Source: Umezawaea beigongshangensis (GTDB lineage Bacteria; Actinomycetota; Actinomycetes; Mycobacteriales; Pseudonocardiaceae). From it: a DNA stretch of 64,000 bases. A model generated the notes under the pieces. It ran no database searches and was not told the origin of the DNA. It saw only the letters and a program-made list of their open reading frames with translations. This document shows positions 22,618 to 31,937 of the stretch, in pieces (position 1 is the first letter of the stretch; the number at the start of each line of letters is the position of its first letter). Location of the stretch: contig NZ_JAEIOJ010000001.1 of NCBI RefSeq assembly GCF_016464305.1, positions 62,001 through 126,000 of the forward strand. Reading direction: 5' to 3'. The position numbers and the translations under genes are program-made.

Positions 22618-24783
22618 TCAGCCGACCCCGGCCGCGTCCATGCCGCGCAGCTCCTTCTTCAGGTCCTGGATCTCGTCGCGCAACCGACCGGCCAGCTCGA
22701 ACTGCAGCTCGCGCGCCGCGTTCATCATCTGGTCGGTGAGCTGCTGCACCAGGTCGGCCAGCTCGGAGCGGGCCATCGTGCTGACGTCCTTGTCGACCAG
22801 GACGCCGGAGCTGCGGCCACCCGACCCCCCGGTCGGCTTCTTGCCGCGCGAGGCGTTGCGGCCGGAACCGCCGATCTCGACGGCCTCCTCCGCCTCGGAG
22901 TAGACCTGCTCCAGGATGTCGGTGATCTTCTTGCGCAGCGGCTGCGGGTCGAGGCCGCGCTCGGTGTTGTAGGCGACCTGCTTGACCCGCCTGCGGTTCG
23001 TCTCGTCGATGGCGTGCCGCATCGAGTCGGTGATCCGGTCGGCGTACATGTGCACCTCGCCGGACACGTTGCGCGCCGCGCGGCCGATGGTCTGGATGAG
23101 GCTCGTCCCGGACCGCAGGAAGCCCTCCTTGTCCGCGTCGAGGATCGCGACGAGCGACACCTCGGGCAGGTCCAGGCCCTCCCGCAGCAGGTTGATGCCG
23201 ATCAGCACGTCGTACTCGCCCAGCCGGAGCTGCCGCAGCAGCTCGACCCGGCGCAGCGTGTCCACCTCGGAGTGCAGGTAGCGGACGCGGATGCCCAGTT
23301 CGAGCAGGTAGTCGGTGAGGTCCTCGGCCATCTTCTTGGTCAGCGTGGTGACCAGGACCCGCTCGTCGCGGTCGGCCCGCTCGCGGATCTCGCCCACCAG
23401 GTCGTCGATCTGCCCCTCGGTGGGCTTCACGACCACCTCGGGGTCGACCAGGCCGGTCGGGCGGATCACCTGCTCCACGAACTCCCCGCCGCTCTGCCCC
23501 ATCTCGTAGGGGCCGGGCGTCGCCGACAGGTACACGGTCTGCCCGATGCGGTCGGCGAACTCCTCCCAGCGCAGCGGGCGGTTGTCCATCGCGCTGGGCA
23601 GCCGGAAGCCGTGCTCGACCAGGTTGCGCTTGCGGGAGGCGTCGCCCTCGTACATGCCGCCGATCTGCGGCACCGTCACGTGCGACTCGTCGATGACCAG
23701 CAGGAAGTCGTCGGGGAAGTAGTCGATCAGCGTCGCGGGCGCGGACCCGGCCGGACGCCCGTCGATGTGCCGCGAGTAGTTCTCGATGCCGGAGCAGAAC
23801 CCGACCTGGCGCATCATCTCGATGTCGTAGGCGGTGCGCATCCGCAGCCGCTGCGCCTCCAGCAGCTTGCCCTGCCGCTCCATCGTCGCCAGCGTCTCCG
23901 CCAGCTCCGCCTCGATGGCGGCGATGGCGCGCTCCATGCGGTCCGGACCGGCGACGTAGTGCGTCGCCGGGAAGATCCGCAGTTCGTCGACCTCCTTGAC
24001 GACGTCACCGGTCAGCGGGTGCAGGTAGTACAGCTTGTCGATCTCGTCGCCGAAGAACTCGACCCGGATCGCCAGCTCCTCGTACGCGGGGATGATCTCC
24101 ACCGTGTCACCGCGCACGCGGAACGTGCCGCGGCTGAAGGAGATGTCGTTGCGGGTGTACTGCACGTCCACGAGGGCGCGCAGCAGCACGTCGCGCTCGA
24201 CCTCGCCGCCCACGGCCAGCGGGATGGACCGGTCGAGGTAGGACTGCGGCGTGCCGAGGCCGTAGATGCACGACACCGAGGCGACCACGATGACGTCGCG
24301 CCTGGTCAGCAGGCTCATCGTCGCGGAGTGCCGCAGCCGCTCGACGTCCTCGTTGACCGAGGAGTCCTTCTCGATGTAGGTGTCGCTCTGCGGGATGTAC
24401 GCCTCGGGCTGGTAGTAGTCGTAGTAGCTGACGAAGTACTCGACCGCGTTGTCCGGGAAGTACCCCTTCAGCTCGTTGGCCAGCTGCGCCGCGAGGGTCT
24501 TGTTCGGCGCCATGACCAGCGTGGGGCGCTGCACCTGCTCGACCAGCCAGGCCGTCGTGGCCGACTTGCCGGTGCCGGTGGCACCGAGCAGCACGACGTC
24601 CTTCTCGCCCGCGTTGACCCGCTTGGTGAGGTCGGCGATGGCCGCCGGCTGGTCACCCGCCGGCTGGTAGTCGCTGACCACGCGGAACCGCCCGTCGGTG
24701 CGGGGGACGTCGCCGACGGGACGGAACTCGGAGTGCGCCTTGACGGTGCTCTCCTCGTTCGGGAGTTCGGTTGCGAAAGCCAC
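22618..24783 (-). CDS. uvrB: excinuclease ABC subunit B
   Basis: UvrB, the damage-verifying helicase-like subunit of nucleotide excision repair (721 residues). Walker A is [29 protein letters not shown] and the beta-hairpin [12 protein letters not shown] are typical. Helicase motifs include [12 protein letters not shown] (DEAD-like) and QTIGRAARN (motif VI). The C-terminal UVR motif for UvrA/UvrC contact is [23 protein letters not shown] 24783 lies 6 bases after TACCGT on the minus strand, so the transcript is probably leaderless. Stand-alone gene. Confidence 0.97.
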   Translation of the reverse strand: MAFATELPNEESTVKAHSEFRPVGDVPRTDGRFRVVSDYQPAGDQPAAIADLTKRVNAGEKDVVLLGATGTGKSATTAWLVEQVQRPTLVMAPNKTLAAQLANELKGYFPDNAVEYFVSYYDYYQPEAYIPQSDTYIEKDSSVNEDVERLRHSATMSLLTRRDVIVVASVSCIYGLGTPQSYLDRSIPLAVGGEVERDVLLRALVDVQYTRNDISFSRGTFRVRGDTVEIIPAYEELAIRVEFFGDEIDKLYYLHPLTGDVVKEVDELRIFPATHYVAGPDRMERAIAAIEAELAETLATMERQGKLLEAQRLRMRTAYDIEMMRQVGFCSGIENYSRHIDGRPAGSAPATLIDYFPDDFLLVIDESHVTVPQIGGMYEGDASRKRNLVEHGFRLPSAMDNRPLRWEEFADRIGQTVYLSATPGPYEMGQSGGEFVEQVIRPTGLVDPEVVVKPTEGQIDDLVGEIRERADRDERVLVTTLTKKMAEDLTDYLLELGIRVRYLHSEVDTLRRVELLRQLRLGEYDVLIGINLLREGLDLPEVSLVAILDADKEGFLRSGTSLIQTIGRAARNVSGEVHMYADRITDSMRHAIDETNRRRVKQVAYNTERGLDPQPLRKKITDILEQVYSEAEEAVEIGGSGRNASRGKKPTGGSGGRSSGVLVDKDVSTMARSELADLVQQLTDQMMNAARELQFELAGRLRDEIQDLKKELRGMDAAGVG

Positions 24784-24789
24784 GTGACG

Positions 24790-24795
24790 ACGGTA
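24790..24795 (-). promoter_or_regulatory. -10 box, leaderless start of uvrB
   Basis: TACCGT on the minus strand, 6 bases, GTG 24783. No Shine-Dalgarno. Confidence 0.55.
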
Positions 24796-24843
24796 CGCCC
24801 GGCCACCGACAACTTCCGATCTCCGCAGGTGGAGCGGTGTCGG

Positions 24844-26094
24844 TCAGCAGTCGCACCCGCAGCAGTCGCAGTTGCAGTCGCAGCTGCCGCAGTTGTCGCA
24901 GTCGTTGGCACGCCGCTTCCCGCTCCACGGGCCGGGGAACGGGTCGCGGCAGCAGTACTGGCACGTGCCGCACTGGTAGAGCACCGCCACACAGCCCGGC
25001 ACCAGCGATCGGCTGGTCGGCGGGGTCGTGAGCTTCGGCCAGCACCACAGCCCGCTGCCGGGACCGGGGTCCTCGCGCTTCCCGCGCCGTCCTCCCGAGG
25101 TGGGCGGCGGCGGCGGTGGCGGCGGGACGTGCCCCGGCGCGGAGGCCGGCGGAACCGGTCCGGGCGCCAGCGGGGGCGAGGCGGGCGGGTACGTCCCCCG
25201 CTGCGGCTGCCAGCCGGGCGGCGTGCCCGGCTGGTGGGCGTGCGGTTCGCCGAACGCGCGGCGGATCGCCTCGTCCACCTCGTGCACGAGCAGCGCGTGC
25301 ACGAGCCGCTGGTCGGTGAACTCCGCCTCGCGCAGCGCGAGCCGGATGCCGAGCGCGGCGTCCTCGCACAGCCGCCACACCTCGGCCCGGTCGGTGCCGG
25401 TGGCGGTGAGCGGGTTCCACGCGCCGGTGCGCAGGTCCTCCGCCCGGTCCTCCACGGCGTCCAGCAGGTGCGCCAGCCGGCCGAACATCCGGCCCACCTC
25501 GCGCAGCGGCGCGACGTTGCCCGGCCTGCCCGCGAGCACGGCGGAGAACGCCGCGGCCTCACCCGTCGCGGTCTCGGTCGGCTCGGTGACCGCCAGCACG
25601 GACGTGCCGGGGCCGGCCGCCCGCTCCAGCTCGGTCTGCCTGCCGACCGCGTCGAGCAGCACGGCCGTGTCGAAGCCGATCTCGGCGCCGATCCGCGTGC
25701 TCCGCTCGGCCCAGCGGCGGGCCACGCTCCGCCCGGCCGTCGCGACGGGCCGGTGGGCGAACGCGCCGTCGCCGTCGTCGGCGTGGTCGCGCACCTTCGC
25801 GGAGGCCAGCAGGAGCGAGGCCGTGGCGGCCAGCCTGGCGCCCGCGCCGTGCGCGACCTCGGCGGAGCGCAGGCCCCGCAGCGCGCACGGACCGGCGGAA
25901 CGACGACCGGTGCCCGGCTCCGTCTGCGCCTCGACCAGCGCCGAGATCACCAGGCCGTCGTAGTTCGTCGCCAAGCGGGACAGGTGGCCGTGGTCGTCGC
26001 GCAGGGCGAGGCACAGACCGCAGAGGTGTGCCAGCCAGGTCTCCCGGAGTTCTGGACCGAGACGGTTGCGGCAGGGACGGATGATGCCGAACAT
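24844..26094 (-). CDS. DUF5685 family protein with cysteine-rich tail
   Basis: A 416-residue protein of unknown function. The N-terminal domain begins MFGIIRPCRNRLGPELRETWLAHLCGLCLALRDD, with Cys residues spaced as in the DUF5685 family, and is otherwise helical to ~residue 290. A Pro/Gly linker with a run of prolines follows. The last ~60 residues are Cys-rich: QCGTCQYCC, then CDNCGSCDCNCDCCGCDC. The tail looks metal-binding or highly disulfide-linked, which is inference. Its start faces a DUF402-like gene only 42 bases away. Confidence 0.75.
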   Translation of the reverse strand: MFGIIRPCRNRLGPELRETWLAHLCGLCLALRDDHGHLSRLATNYDGLVISALVEAQTEPGTGRRSAGPCALRGLRSAEVAHGAGARLAATASLLLASAKVRDHADDGDGAFAHRPVATAGRSVARRWAERSTRIGAEIGFDTAVLLDAVGRQTELERAAGPGTSVLAVTEPTETATGEAAAFSAVLAGRPGNVAPLREVGRMFGRLAHLLDAVEDRAEDLRTGAWNPLTATGTDRAEVWRLCEDAALGIRLALREAEFTDQRLVHALLVHEVDEAIRRAFGEPHAHQPGTPPGWQPQRGTYPPASPPLAPGPVPPASAPGHVPPPPPPPPTSGGRRGKREDPGPGSGLWCWPKLTTPPTSRSLVPGCVAVLYQCGTCQYCCRDPFPGPWSGKRRANDCDNCGSCDCNCDCCGCDC

Positions 26095-26102
26095 GAGGTC
26101 GG

Positions 26103-26112
26103 ATCCTACGTT
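26103..26112. promoter_or_regulatory. overlapping divergent -10 boxes
   Basis: TAGGAT (minus, 26108-26103) and TACGTT (plus, 26107-26112) share two bases. The minus box sits 8 bases before ATG 26094; the plus box serves TTG 26137. One compact site appears to fire both ways. Confidence 0.45.
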
Positions 26113-26136
26113 CTGCCTCACCCGTTGGAGGGAACA

Positions 26137-26730
26137 TTGGCCCACGGACAGCCGATCTCCGGGACCGCGCGGAATCGGCACGACGGCGGAACGCTCGCCC
26201 GCGCCGCCTCCACGGCGCCGCACGTCCACCCGCCGAAGATCGAGTACTTCGACGTCGACGCCAGGAGCAACACCGATCCCAAGGGGCACCTGCGGGGCGT
26301 CGAGGAGTTCCGCGTCGAACCGCACGGTCTCTACATGTCCCGTCCGGTGGCCGGTCATCCCCGGTTGTCGCACTTCGAGTCGTGGTTGCTGCCCGCCCAG
26401 GGGTTGCGGGTCACCCGCCAGTCGTGGCACCCCGGCCACGAGTGCGACTACGACCTCTACGTGGACGTCGTGGAGATCACCTCCAGCGGGTCGGTCTGGA
26501 AGACCGTTGACCTCTACCTGGACCTGCTCGTGCGCACCGGTCGCGGCGTCACCGTCCTGGACACCGACGAACTCCTCGCGGCGCTGGACGCCGGGCTGAT
26601 CCAGCCGCACCGGGCGCAGTGGGCGCTGGAGACGACCTACCGGGCCGTCGCGGGCATCTCCGCCCACGGCTACGACGCGGTGCGCTGGCTGGCGGCGCAC
26701 GGAAGCGTGACGACCTGGCGGCGACGCTGA
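26137..26730 (+). CDS. DUF402 domain-containing protein (paralogue 1)
   Basis: A 197-residue protein of the DUF402/YgaC-like family. The core is VHPPKIEYFDVDARSNTDPKGHLR, EPHGLYMSRPVAGHPRLSHFESWLLP, then WKTVDLYLDLLVRTGRGVTVLDTDELLAAL and a helical end. Related enzymes are nucleotide or RNA 5'-phosphatases, but the function here is unproven. The start is probably TTG 26137 with GGAGGG (26127-26132) 4 bases upstream; no ATG or GTG fits better. It is followed at 136 bases by a clear paralogue. Confidence 0.75.
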   Translation: MAHGQPISGTARNRHDGGTLARAASTAPHVHPPKIEYFDVDARSNTDPKGHLRGVEEFRVEPHGLYMSRPVAGHPRLSHFESWLLPAQGLRVTRQSWHPGHECDYDLYVDVVEITSSGSVWKTVDLYLDLLVRTGRGVTVLDTDELLAALDAGLIQPHRAQWALETTYRAVAGISAHGYDAVRWLAAHGSVTTWRRR

Positions 26731-26851
26731 GTCAACATCGCCCCCGAACGGGCGGTCACTGTTCGTGTGCTTCACCGGGTCGTGATCGGCAGAGGCACAA
26801 CCCGTGATGTAACGAATCGACCCGAAGGGTTACTACACGAACACTTACGGC

Positions 26852-26857
26852 TACTGT
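26852..26857 (+). promoter_or_regulatory. -10 box, leaderless start of second DUF402-like gene
   Basis: TACTGT, 8 bases, GTG 26866. The upstream 100 bases are AT-rich for this window. Confidence 0.45.
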
Positions 26858-26865
26858 CGCTTGCT

Positions 26866-27387
26866 GTGGGAGCGGTCATCACACCTCAGCTGGTAGACGT
26901 CGTCGACACCGTGAACGCTGTTCGCAGCTACTCGTCCGGTTCGTCGCGGCAGCTCTCCGTGTGCCAGGTCGAGCGGTGGGGCCTGCGGCTGGAGTGCCCG
27001 ACGCCGGACGACCCGTTCTCGGAGTCGGAGGTGACCTGGCTGCTGCCCGACCTCGGGCTGCGCCTCACGCACCACCGGCCCCGTTCCCGGCACGCGCGCA
27101 GCGGCCCGAGCACGCTCACCGCCGTGCGCGTCGAGATCGGCGAGCACGGCTGGCAGACGACCGACCTGCTGCTCGGCCTCGCCGTGCCGGGCGGCACGAC
27201 CGCGCGCATCGTCCGCTGCGAGGAGTTCGCCGCCGCCGTCGCGGGCCGCGTCCTGCTCCCCGACGACGCCGACCAGGCGCTCCGCACCGTGCACCGCACG
27301 CTGGAGGAGATCAGCCGCAACCGCCACGACCTGTCGGCCTGGCTGGGCCACCTGGGCATCTACGACTCCTGGCCCCCGCTCCACTGA
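26866..27387 (+). CDS. DUF402-like protein (paralogue 2)
   Basis: A 173-residue protein clearly related to its upstream neighbour. Shared blocks are WLLPDLGLRLT / WLLPAQGLRVT, VRVEIGEHGWQTTDLLLGL / VVEITSSGSVWKTVDLYLDL, EEFAAAV / DELLAAL and ALRTVHRTLEEISRNRHDLSAWL / ALETTYRAVAGISAHGYDAVRWL. It lacks the first paralogue's KIEYFDVDARSNTDPKGH stretch, so the ancestral catalytic part may be lost. GTG 26866 is supported by TACTGT 8 bases before it. A tandem duplication is the likely origin. Confidence 0.72.
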   Translation: MGAVITPQLVDVVDTVNAVRSYSSGSSRQLSVCQVERWGLRLECPTPDDPFSESEVTWLLPDLGLRLTHHRPRSRHARSGPSTLTAVRVEIGEHGWQTTDLLLGLAVPGGTTARIVRCEEFAAAVAGRVLLPDDADQALRTVHRTLEEISRNRHDLSAWLGHLGIYDSWPPLH

Positions 27388-27442
27388 CCGCGAGTGGAGC
27401 GTTCCAGCACCGCGAGTGGAGCGTTGGGGCACCGCGAGCGCC
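27388..27442. repeat. intergenic 22-bp-period repeat, site 2
   Basis: Two and a partial third unit beginning CCGCGAGTGGAGCGTT, at 27388, 27410 and 27432. It fills the gap between the convergent DUF402-like gene and coaE exactly. Related units occur at 34755-34796 and, in weaker form, at 9419-9459. Confidence 0.75.
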
Positions 27443-28543
27443 TCACTCGCGCCCGGTGCGCCACGACCGCGCCCGCGGCACCGCCTCCTCGAACCACGGC
27501 CGCTTGGCGTCGACGTACCCGCCCGTGCCGCCGTCGGCCACGTGCTCGGTGGCCACCCGCAGCTTGAACTCCTCGTACTCCGCGCGCGCCTCGGCCTCGG
27601 CGCACAGCCAGTCGCGCAGCAGCAGCGCGGTGACCCACTCCGGCGACCCCTCCCGCCGCAGCAGCACGCGCGCGGGCCGACCGGGATCGGCGCTGTCGAA
27701 CACGCCGTCCTCGCCGAAGAAGCCCGCACCGGCCAGTGCCCCGGCGTCGACCTCGGCGGAGAGCTGGAGATCGATCACGTCCTCCGCGGCGAGCCCCGGC
27801 ACGGCGGTGGAACCGATGTGCTCGGCCCGGTGGCCGGTGGCGGTCGCGAGCCGCGCCACGATCCGGTCGGCCTGCGCCGGCCACGTCTCGTCGGACGGCA
27901 CGACGCGCGGGTCCACCGGCCGGAACCCGCGACGCAGCCGCACGTTCGCCTCGTAGGGCACCAGCCGGTCCGCCCACAGCGCGTCCACGACGGCGTGCAC
28001 CTCGTCCTGCGTGCCGGAGTTGTCGAGCCACACGTCCGCGACGGCACGCCGCTGGTCGTCGTCGGCCTGGGAGGCGATGCGGGCACGCGCGTCGGCCTCG
28101 GGCATCCCGCGCGACTCCACGAGCCTGCGCACCCGCTCCTCGAGTTCGGCGTGCACGATCAGCACCAGGTGGTAGGCCGGGGCGAGCCCGTTCTCCACGA
28201 GCAGCGGCACGTCGTGCACGACGACGGCCTCCGCCGGTGCGGCGGCCGTGATCTCGGCGGTGCGCGCGCCCACCCTCGGGTGGACGATCGCGTTGAGCGT
28301 CCGGCGTGCCTCGTCGTCGGTGAACACCCGCGCCGCCAGCGCCGCCCGGTTCAGCGCTCCGGAGGCGTCCAGGACCTCCTCGCCGAACGCCGCGACGATC
28401 TCGGCGAGCCCGTCCGTGCCCGGTCGCACGACCTCCCGCGCCAGCAGATCGGAGTCGACGATCACGGCTCCGTGCTCGGCGAGCCTCCTCGCCACGGTCG
28501 ACTTGCCGGATCCGATTCCGCCGGACAGCCCCACGCGCACCAT
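27443..28543 (-). CDS. coaE: dephospho-CoA kinase fused to UPF0157/GrpB domain
   Basis: CoaE catalyses the last step of coenzyme A synthesis, phosphorylating dephospho-CoA. Residues 1-~195 are the kinase: P-loop GLSGGIGSGKSTVARRL, VDSDLLAREVVRPGT, and the lid/CoA region HPRVGARTAEI. The C-terminal ~170 residues are a UPF0157 (GrpB-like) domain: LVPYEANVRLRRGFRPVD, RAEHIGSTAVPGLAAEDVIDLQ. The same fusion is known in M. tuberculosis CoaE. ATG 28543 lies 7 bases after TACCCT on the minus strand. Total length is 366 residues. Confidence 0.95.
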   Translation of the reverse strand: MVRVGLSGGIGSGKSTVARRLAEHGAVIVDSDLLAREVVRPGTDGLAEIVAAFGEEVLDASGALNRAALAARVFTDDEARRTLNAIVHPRVGARTAEITAAAPAEAVVVHDVPLLVENGLAPAYHLVLIVHAELEERVRRLVESRGMPEADARARIASQADDDQRRAVADVWLDNSGTQDEVHAVVDALWADRLVPYEANVRLRRGFRPVDPRVVPSDETWPAQADRIVARLATATGHRAEHIGSTAVPGLAAEDVIDLQLSAEVDAGALAGAGFFGEDGVFDSADPGRPARVLLRREGSPEWVTALLLRDWLCAEAEARAEYEEFKLRVATEHVADGGTGGYVDAKRPWFEEAVPRARSWRTGRE

Positions 28544-28550
28544 GTGGACC

Positions 28551-28556
28551 AGGGTA
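28551..28556 (-). promoter_or_regulatory. -10 box, leaderless start of coaE
   Basis: TACCCT on the minus strand, 7 bases, ATG 28543. It lies just outside the stop of the upstream lipoprotein gene. Confidence 0.5.
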
Positions 28557-28557
28557 T

Positions 28558-29184
28558 TCAGGGCGCGGGTGCCGTCATCGAGCGGGCGGCCAGATCCGCG
28601 AGCACGGCCTTGACCCTGTCGTCGGGAAGCGCGTCCGGCTTGGCGCGGACGACGAAGCTGGACCTGCCGATCGTGCCCGCGACGAACCGCTCCTCCTTCG
28701 TCACGACGTAGGACGCCTTCTGCTCGCCCACGTCGATCTGCTCGACGGTGGCGCCCTCCTGCTTCTCCGCGTCGACGCTCTCGGTGATCCGCTGCGTCGC
28801 CGACGCCTCGTCGGAGAAGTTGGACAACCCGATGATCACCGCGGCGTCGCCGACCTGCCGCCCCTCGGGGACGCCGTAGTAGCAGTCGAGCTTGGCGGTG
28901 CGGGCGACGGCGGGTTCGGGGACGCCGACGATCTCCACGGGCTTGGCGAGGTCCTTGCCGACGACCGCGGAGACGTCCTCGGCCGGTACGACCAGCTCGC
29001 AGTCGTCCGGGACGGGCCTGTCGGCCATGACGGACGTGGCCACCGCGGACGCCGGGGGCGCGATGACCGGGACGCTCGGCGGCGGCGCGGACTCGCGCGG
29101 CTCCTCGCTGCCGCACCCAGCGAGCACTCCGGCGCAGGTCACCAGGACCAGCGCCGCCACCGCACCACCGCGAACGACCCTCAT
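28558..29184 (-). CDS. putative lipoprotein, hypothetical
   Basis: A 208-residue protein with a lipoprotein signal (MRVVRGGAVAALVLVTCAGVLAGC, lipobox LAGC). The mature part is DUF3558-like in general build: a Pro/Ala-rich linker, then CELVVPAEDVSAVVGKDLAKPVEIV, one internal Cys (KLDCYYGVP), and strands such as QKASYVVTKEERFVAGTIGRSSFVV. Probably a surface-anchored protein of unknown function. ATG 29184 is where the signal sequence starts; TACTTT lies 8-9 bases upstream. It is upstream of coaE in the same direction. Confidence 0.75.
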   Translation of the reverse strand: MRVVRGGAVAALVLVTCAGVLAGCGSEEPRESAPPPSVPVIAPPASAVATSVMADRPVPDDCELVVPAEDVSAVVGKDLAKPVEIVGVPEPAVARTAKLDCYYGVPEGRQVGDAAVIIGLSNFSDEASATQRITESVDAEKQEGATVEQIDVGEQKASYVVTKEERFVAGTIGRSSFVVRAKPDALPDDRVKAVLADLAARSMTAPAP

Positions 29185-29270
29185 AGAGATCCGAAAGTAG
29201 TCGCCCGGCGCCGACCCTGCCAGCAGGAGCGGTGAACTACCACTCGACCGATGTCGTCGCCGGACAACGG

Positions 29271-29307
29271 GAAGGCCCCGCACCACGGAGCGTGGTGCGG
29301 GGCCTTC
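29271..29307 (-). terminator. rpsA terminator
   Basis: Perfect 16-bp inverted repeat (GAAGGCCCCGCACCAC) with a 5-base loop, 29 bases past the rpsA stop. Confidence 0.88.
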
Positions 29308-29335
29308 GAGCGTGCGGAGCGGTGATCCCGAGGGA

Positions 29336-30826
29336 TCAGGCGCCACCCGACAGCTTCTCGCGGAGCGCGGCGAGCTGCTCGTCGCTGGCCAGCGTGCCAC
29401 CGCTCTGCGCGGGGGCACCGGTGCTGGACGCGGGAGCCGGAGCCTCGCCACCGGAGGAGTAGTTCGTCTCGCCCGCGGCCTCTTCCTCGGCGGCGGCGGC
29501 CTTGACGATCTGCTTCATGTGGGCCTCGTAGCGGGTGTGGGCCTCGGCGTACTGCCGCTCCCACTCCTCGCGCTGCTTCTCGAAGCCCTCCTGCCAGTCC
29601 TGGGTCTCCGGGTCGAAGCCCTCGGGGTAGATGTAGTTGCCCTCGGGGTCGTACTCGGCGGCCATGCCGTACTGGGTCGGGTCGAACTCGGAGTCCGGCG
29701 TGAAGCCCTCGTTGGCCTGCTTGAGGGACAGCGAGATCCGGCGGCGGTCCAGGTCGATGTCGATGACCTTGACCATGACGTCGTCGCCGACCTGCACGAC
29801 CTGCTCCGGGATCTCGACGTGGCGCTCGGCCAGCTCGGAGATGTGGACCAGGCCCTCGATGCCCTCGTCCACGCGGACGAACGCACCGAACGGAACCAGC
29901 TTCGTGACCTTGCCCGGCACGATCTGACCGATCGCGTGGGTGCGGGCGAACTGACGCCACGGGTCTTCCTGGGTCGCCTTCAGCGACAGGGAGACGCGCT
30001 CGCGCTCCATGTCGACGTCCAGGACCTCGACCGTGACCTCCTGGCCGACCTCGACGACCTCGGACGGGTGGTCGATGTGCTTCCAGGACAGCTCGGAGAC
30101 GTGCACCAGGCCGTCGACGCCACCCAGGTCCACGAAGGCACCGAAGTTGACGATGGAGGACACGACGCCCTTGCGGACCTGGCCCTTCTGCAGCTGGTTG
30201 AGGAACTCGCTGCGGACCTCGGACTGGGTCTGCTCCAGCCACGCGCGGCGCGACAGGACCACGTTGTTGCGGTTCTTGTCCAGCTCGATGATCTTGGCTT
30301 CGAGCTCGCGGCCCACGTAGGGCTGGAGGTCGCGCACGCGGCGCATCTCGACCAGGGAGGCGGGGAGGAAGCCGCGCAGGCCGATGTCCAGGATGAGACC
30401 ACCCTTGACCACCTCGATGACCGTGCCCTTGACGGGCTCGTCCTTCTCCTTGAGCGCCTCGATGGTGCCCCAGGCGCGCTCGTACTGCGCGCGCTTCTTG
30501 GAGAGGATCAGCCGACCTTCCTTGTCCTCCTTCTGGAGGACCAGGGCCTCGACCTCGTCGCCGACGCTGACGACCTCGGCCGGGTCCACGTCGTGCTTGA
30601 TCGACAGCTCGCGCGAGGGGATGACGCCCTCGGTCTTGTAGCCGATGTCGAGCAGGACCTCGTCCCGGTCGACCTTGACGATGGTTCCCTCGACGATATC
30701 GCCGTCGTTGAAGTACTTGATCGTCTTGTCGATAGCAGCGAGGAAGTCCTCCTCCGTCCCGATATCGTTGATGGCGACCTGCTTCGGCGCAGCGGCAACC
30801 GGGACAGTGGTGGTGTCGGTGGACAT
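29336..30826 (-). CDS. rpsA: 30S ribosomal protein S1
   Basis: RpsA, 496 residues, the translation-initiation RNA-binding protein. Four S1 domains are visible, beginning near GDIVEGTIVKVDRDEVLLDIGYKTEG, GTVIEVVKGGLILDIGLRGFLP, GVVSSIVNFGAFVDLGGVDGLVHVSELSW and GKVTKLVPFGAFVRVDEGIEGLVHISELA. The C-terminus is a charged, flexible tail ending LREKLSGGA, as in actinobacteria. ATG 30826 follows the usual N-terminal extension; a GGAG lies ~11 bases upstream. Divergent from the methyltransferase. Confidence 0.97.
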   Translation of the reverse strand: MSTDTTTVPVAAAPKQVAINDIGTEEDFLAAIDKTIKYFNDGDIVEGTIVKVDRDEVLLDIGYKTEGVIPSRELSIKHDVDPAEVVSVGDEVEALVLQKEDKEGRLILSKKRAQYERAWGTIEALKEKDEPVKGTVIEVVKGGLILDIGLRGFLPASLVEMRRVRDLQPYVGRELEAKIIELDKNRNNVVLSRRAWLEQTQSEVRSEFLNQLQKGQVRKGVVSSIVNFGAFVDLGGVDGLVHVSELSWKHIDHPSEVVEVGQEVTVEVLDVDMERERVSLSLKATQEDPWRQFARTHAIGQIVPGKVTKLVPFGAFVRVDEGIEGLVHISELAERHVEIPEQVVQVGDDVMVKVIDIDLDRRRISLSLKQANEGFTPDSEFDPTQYGMAAEYDPEGNYIYPEGFDPETQDWQEGFEKQREEWERQYAEAHTRYEAHMKQIVKAAAAEEEAAGETNYSSGGEAPAPASSTGAPAQSGGTLASDEQLAALREKLSGGA

Positions 30827-31016
30827 TAGGTAGGTGGCTCCGGTACGGATTGAGGTTTGATGGCCTGCGATGGTGTTCACACGCAGTGAGCACACCGTGC
30901 AACAGTGACCTGTGTTCCGGCATTCCTGGATCATGGGCAGGGCACACCCACTACGCGGGCGATATCGTACGTGCCTCGACGACCACCGGGCAAACCGGTC
31001 CCCTTGAAGGAGCAGT

Positions 31017-31883
31017 GTGTCCAACCAGCCGGGATCTTCCTCGACGGCCACCGCGGACCACCGGCACGCGAGCGCGGAGCTGGCGCTCGGCACCACGGGC
31101 ATCGTCAAGCGCGACGCCGACGCCGCCGAGTCGCGGGCGGCGAGCCGGATCTGGTGGGACGCCGACGCCGACGACTACCTCTCCGAGCACGGTGACTTCC
31201 TGGGCGCGGCGGACTTCCGCTGGTGCCCGGAGGGCCTGCGCGAGGAGGAGGAGCGCCTGCTCGGCGACGTCGCGGGCAAGCGCGTGCTGGAGGTCGGCTG
31301 CGGCTCGGCCCCGTGCGCGCGGTGGTTGCGCGTCAACGGTGCGGAGCCGGTCGCGCTCGACATCTCCGCCGGGATGCTGCGGCACGCCGTCGCGGGCAAC
31401 GCGAGCACCGGGATCTCCGTGCCGCTGGTGCAGGCGAGCGCGGACGAGCTGCCGTTCGGCGACGAGACCTTCGACGCGGCGTGCTCGGCGTTCGGCGCGG
31501 TGCCCTTCGTGGCCGACTCCGGCGCGGTGATGCGCGAGGTGGCCCGCGTGCTGCGGCCCGGTGCGCCGTGGGTGTTCGCCGTGACTCACCCGATCCGGTG
31601 GATCTTCCCGGACGATCCGGGACCGGCCGGGCTGACCGTCGTGAACTCCTACTTCGACCGCACGCCCTACGTGGAGGTCGACGACGCGGGGCGGGCGACC
31701 TACGTCGAGCACCACCGCACCACCGGTGACTTCGTGCGGCAGGTCGTGGCGGCGGGGATGGAGCTCGTCGACCTGATCGAGCCGGAGTGGCCGGAGGGCC
31801 ACACGCGCGGCTGGGGCCAGTGGAGCCCGCTGCGCGGACGGCTGTTCCCCGGTACGGCGATCTTTTCCTGCCGCAAGCGCTGA
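31017..31883 (+). CDS. class I SAM-dependent methyltransferase
   Basis: A 288-residue methyltransferase. Motif I is VLEVGCGSAPCARWL; PVALDISAGMLRHA and ASADELPFGDETFDAACSAFGAVPFV follow, as in ubiE/type 11 enzymes. The N-terminal WWDADADDYLSEHGDFLGAADFRWCPEGLREEE is typical of an actinobacterial group whose substrate is not known. GTG 31017 has AAGGAG 4 bases upstream. It is divergent from rpsA, with a 190-base shared promoter region. Confidence 0.88.
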   Translation: MSNQPGSSSTATADHRHASAELALGTTGIVKRDADAAESRAASRIWWDADADDYLSEHGDFLGAADFRWCPEGLREEEERLLGDVAGKRVLEVGCGSAPCARWLRVNGAEPVALDISAGMLRHAVAGNASTGISVPLVQASADELPFGDETFDAACSAFGAVPFVADSGAVMREVARVLRPGAPWVFAVTHPIRWIFPDDPGPAGLTVVNSYFDRTPYVEVDDAGRATYVEHHRTTGDFVRQVVAAGMELVDLIEPEWPEGHTRGWGQWSPLRGRLFPGTAIFSCRKR

Positions 31884-31937
31884 CCCGTACCGTGCTGTCC
31901 CGACGGGGACGGTCGGGGCGCGGAGGTCGGTACGGCG

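Noticed and set aside
24880-24920. The Cys-rich end of the DUF5685 protein as a lanthipeptide-like precursor.
   Set aside because: It is continuous with a 416-residue protein, has no leader/core build, and no modification enzyme is nearby.
22417-26730. A 1,437-codon open frame on the plus strand across uvrB and the DUF5685 gene.
   Set aside because: It is the GC-bias shadow of two genes on the other strand. Only its last ~197 codons encode a recognisable protein (DUF402-like).
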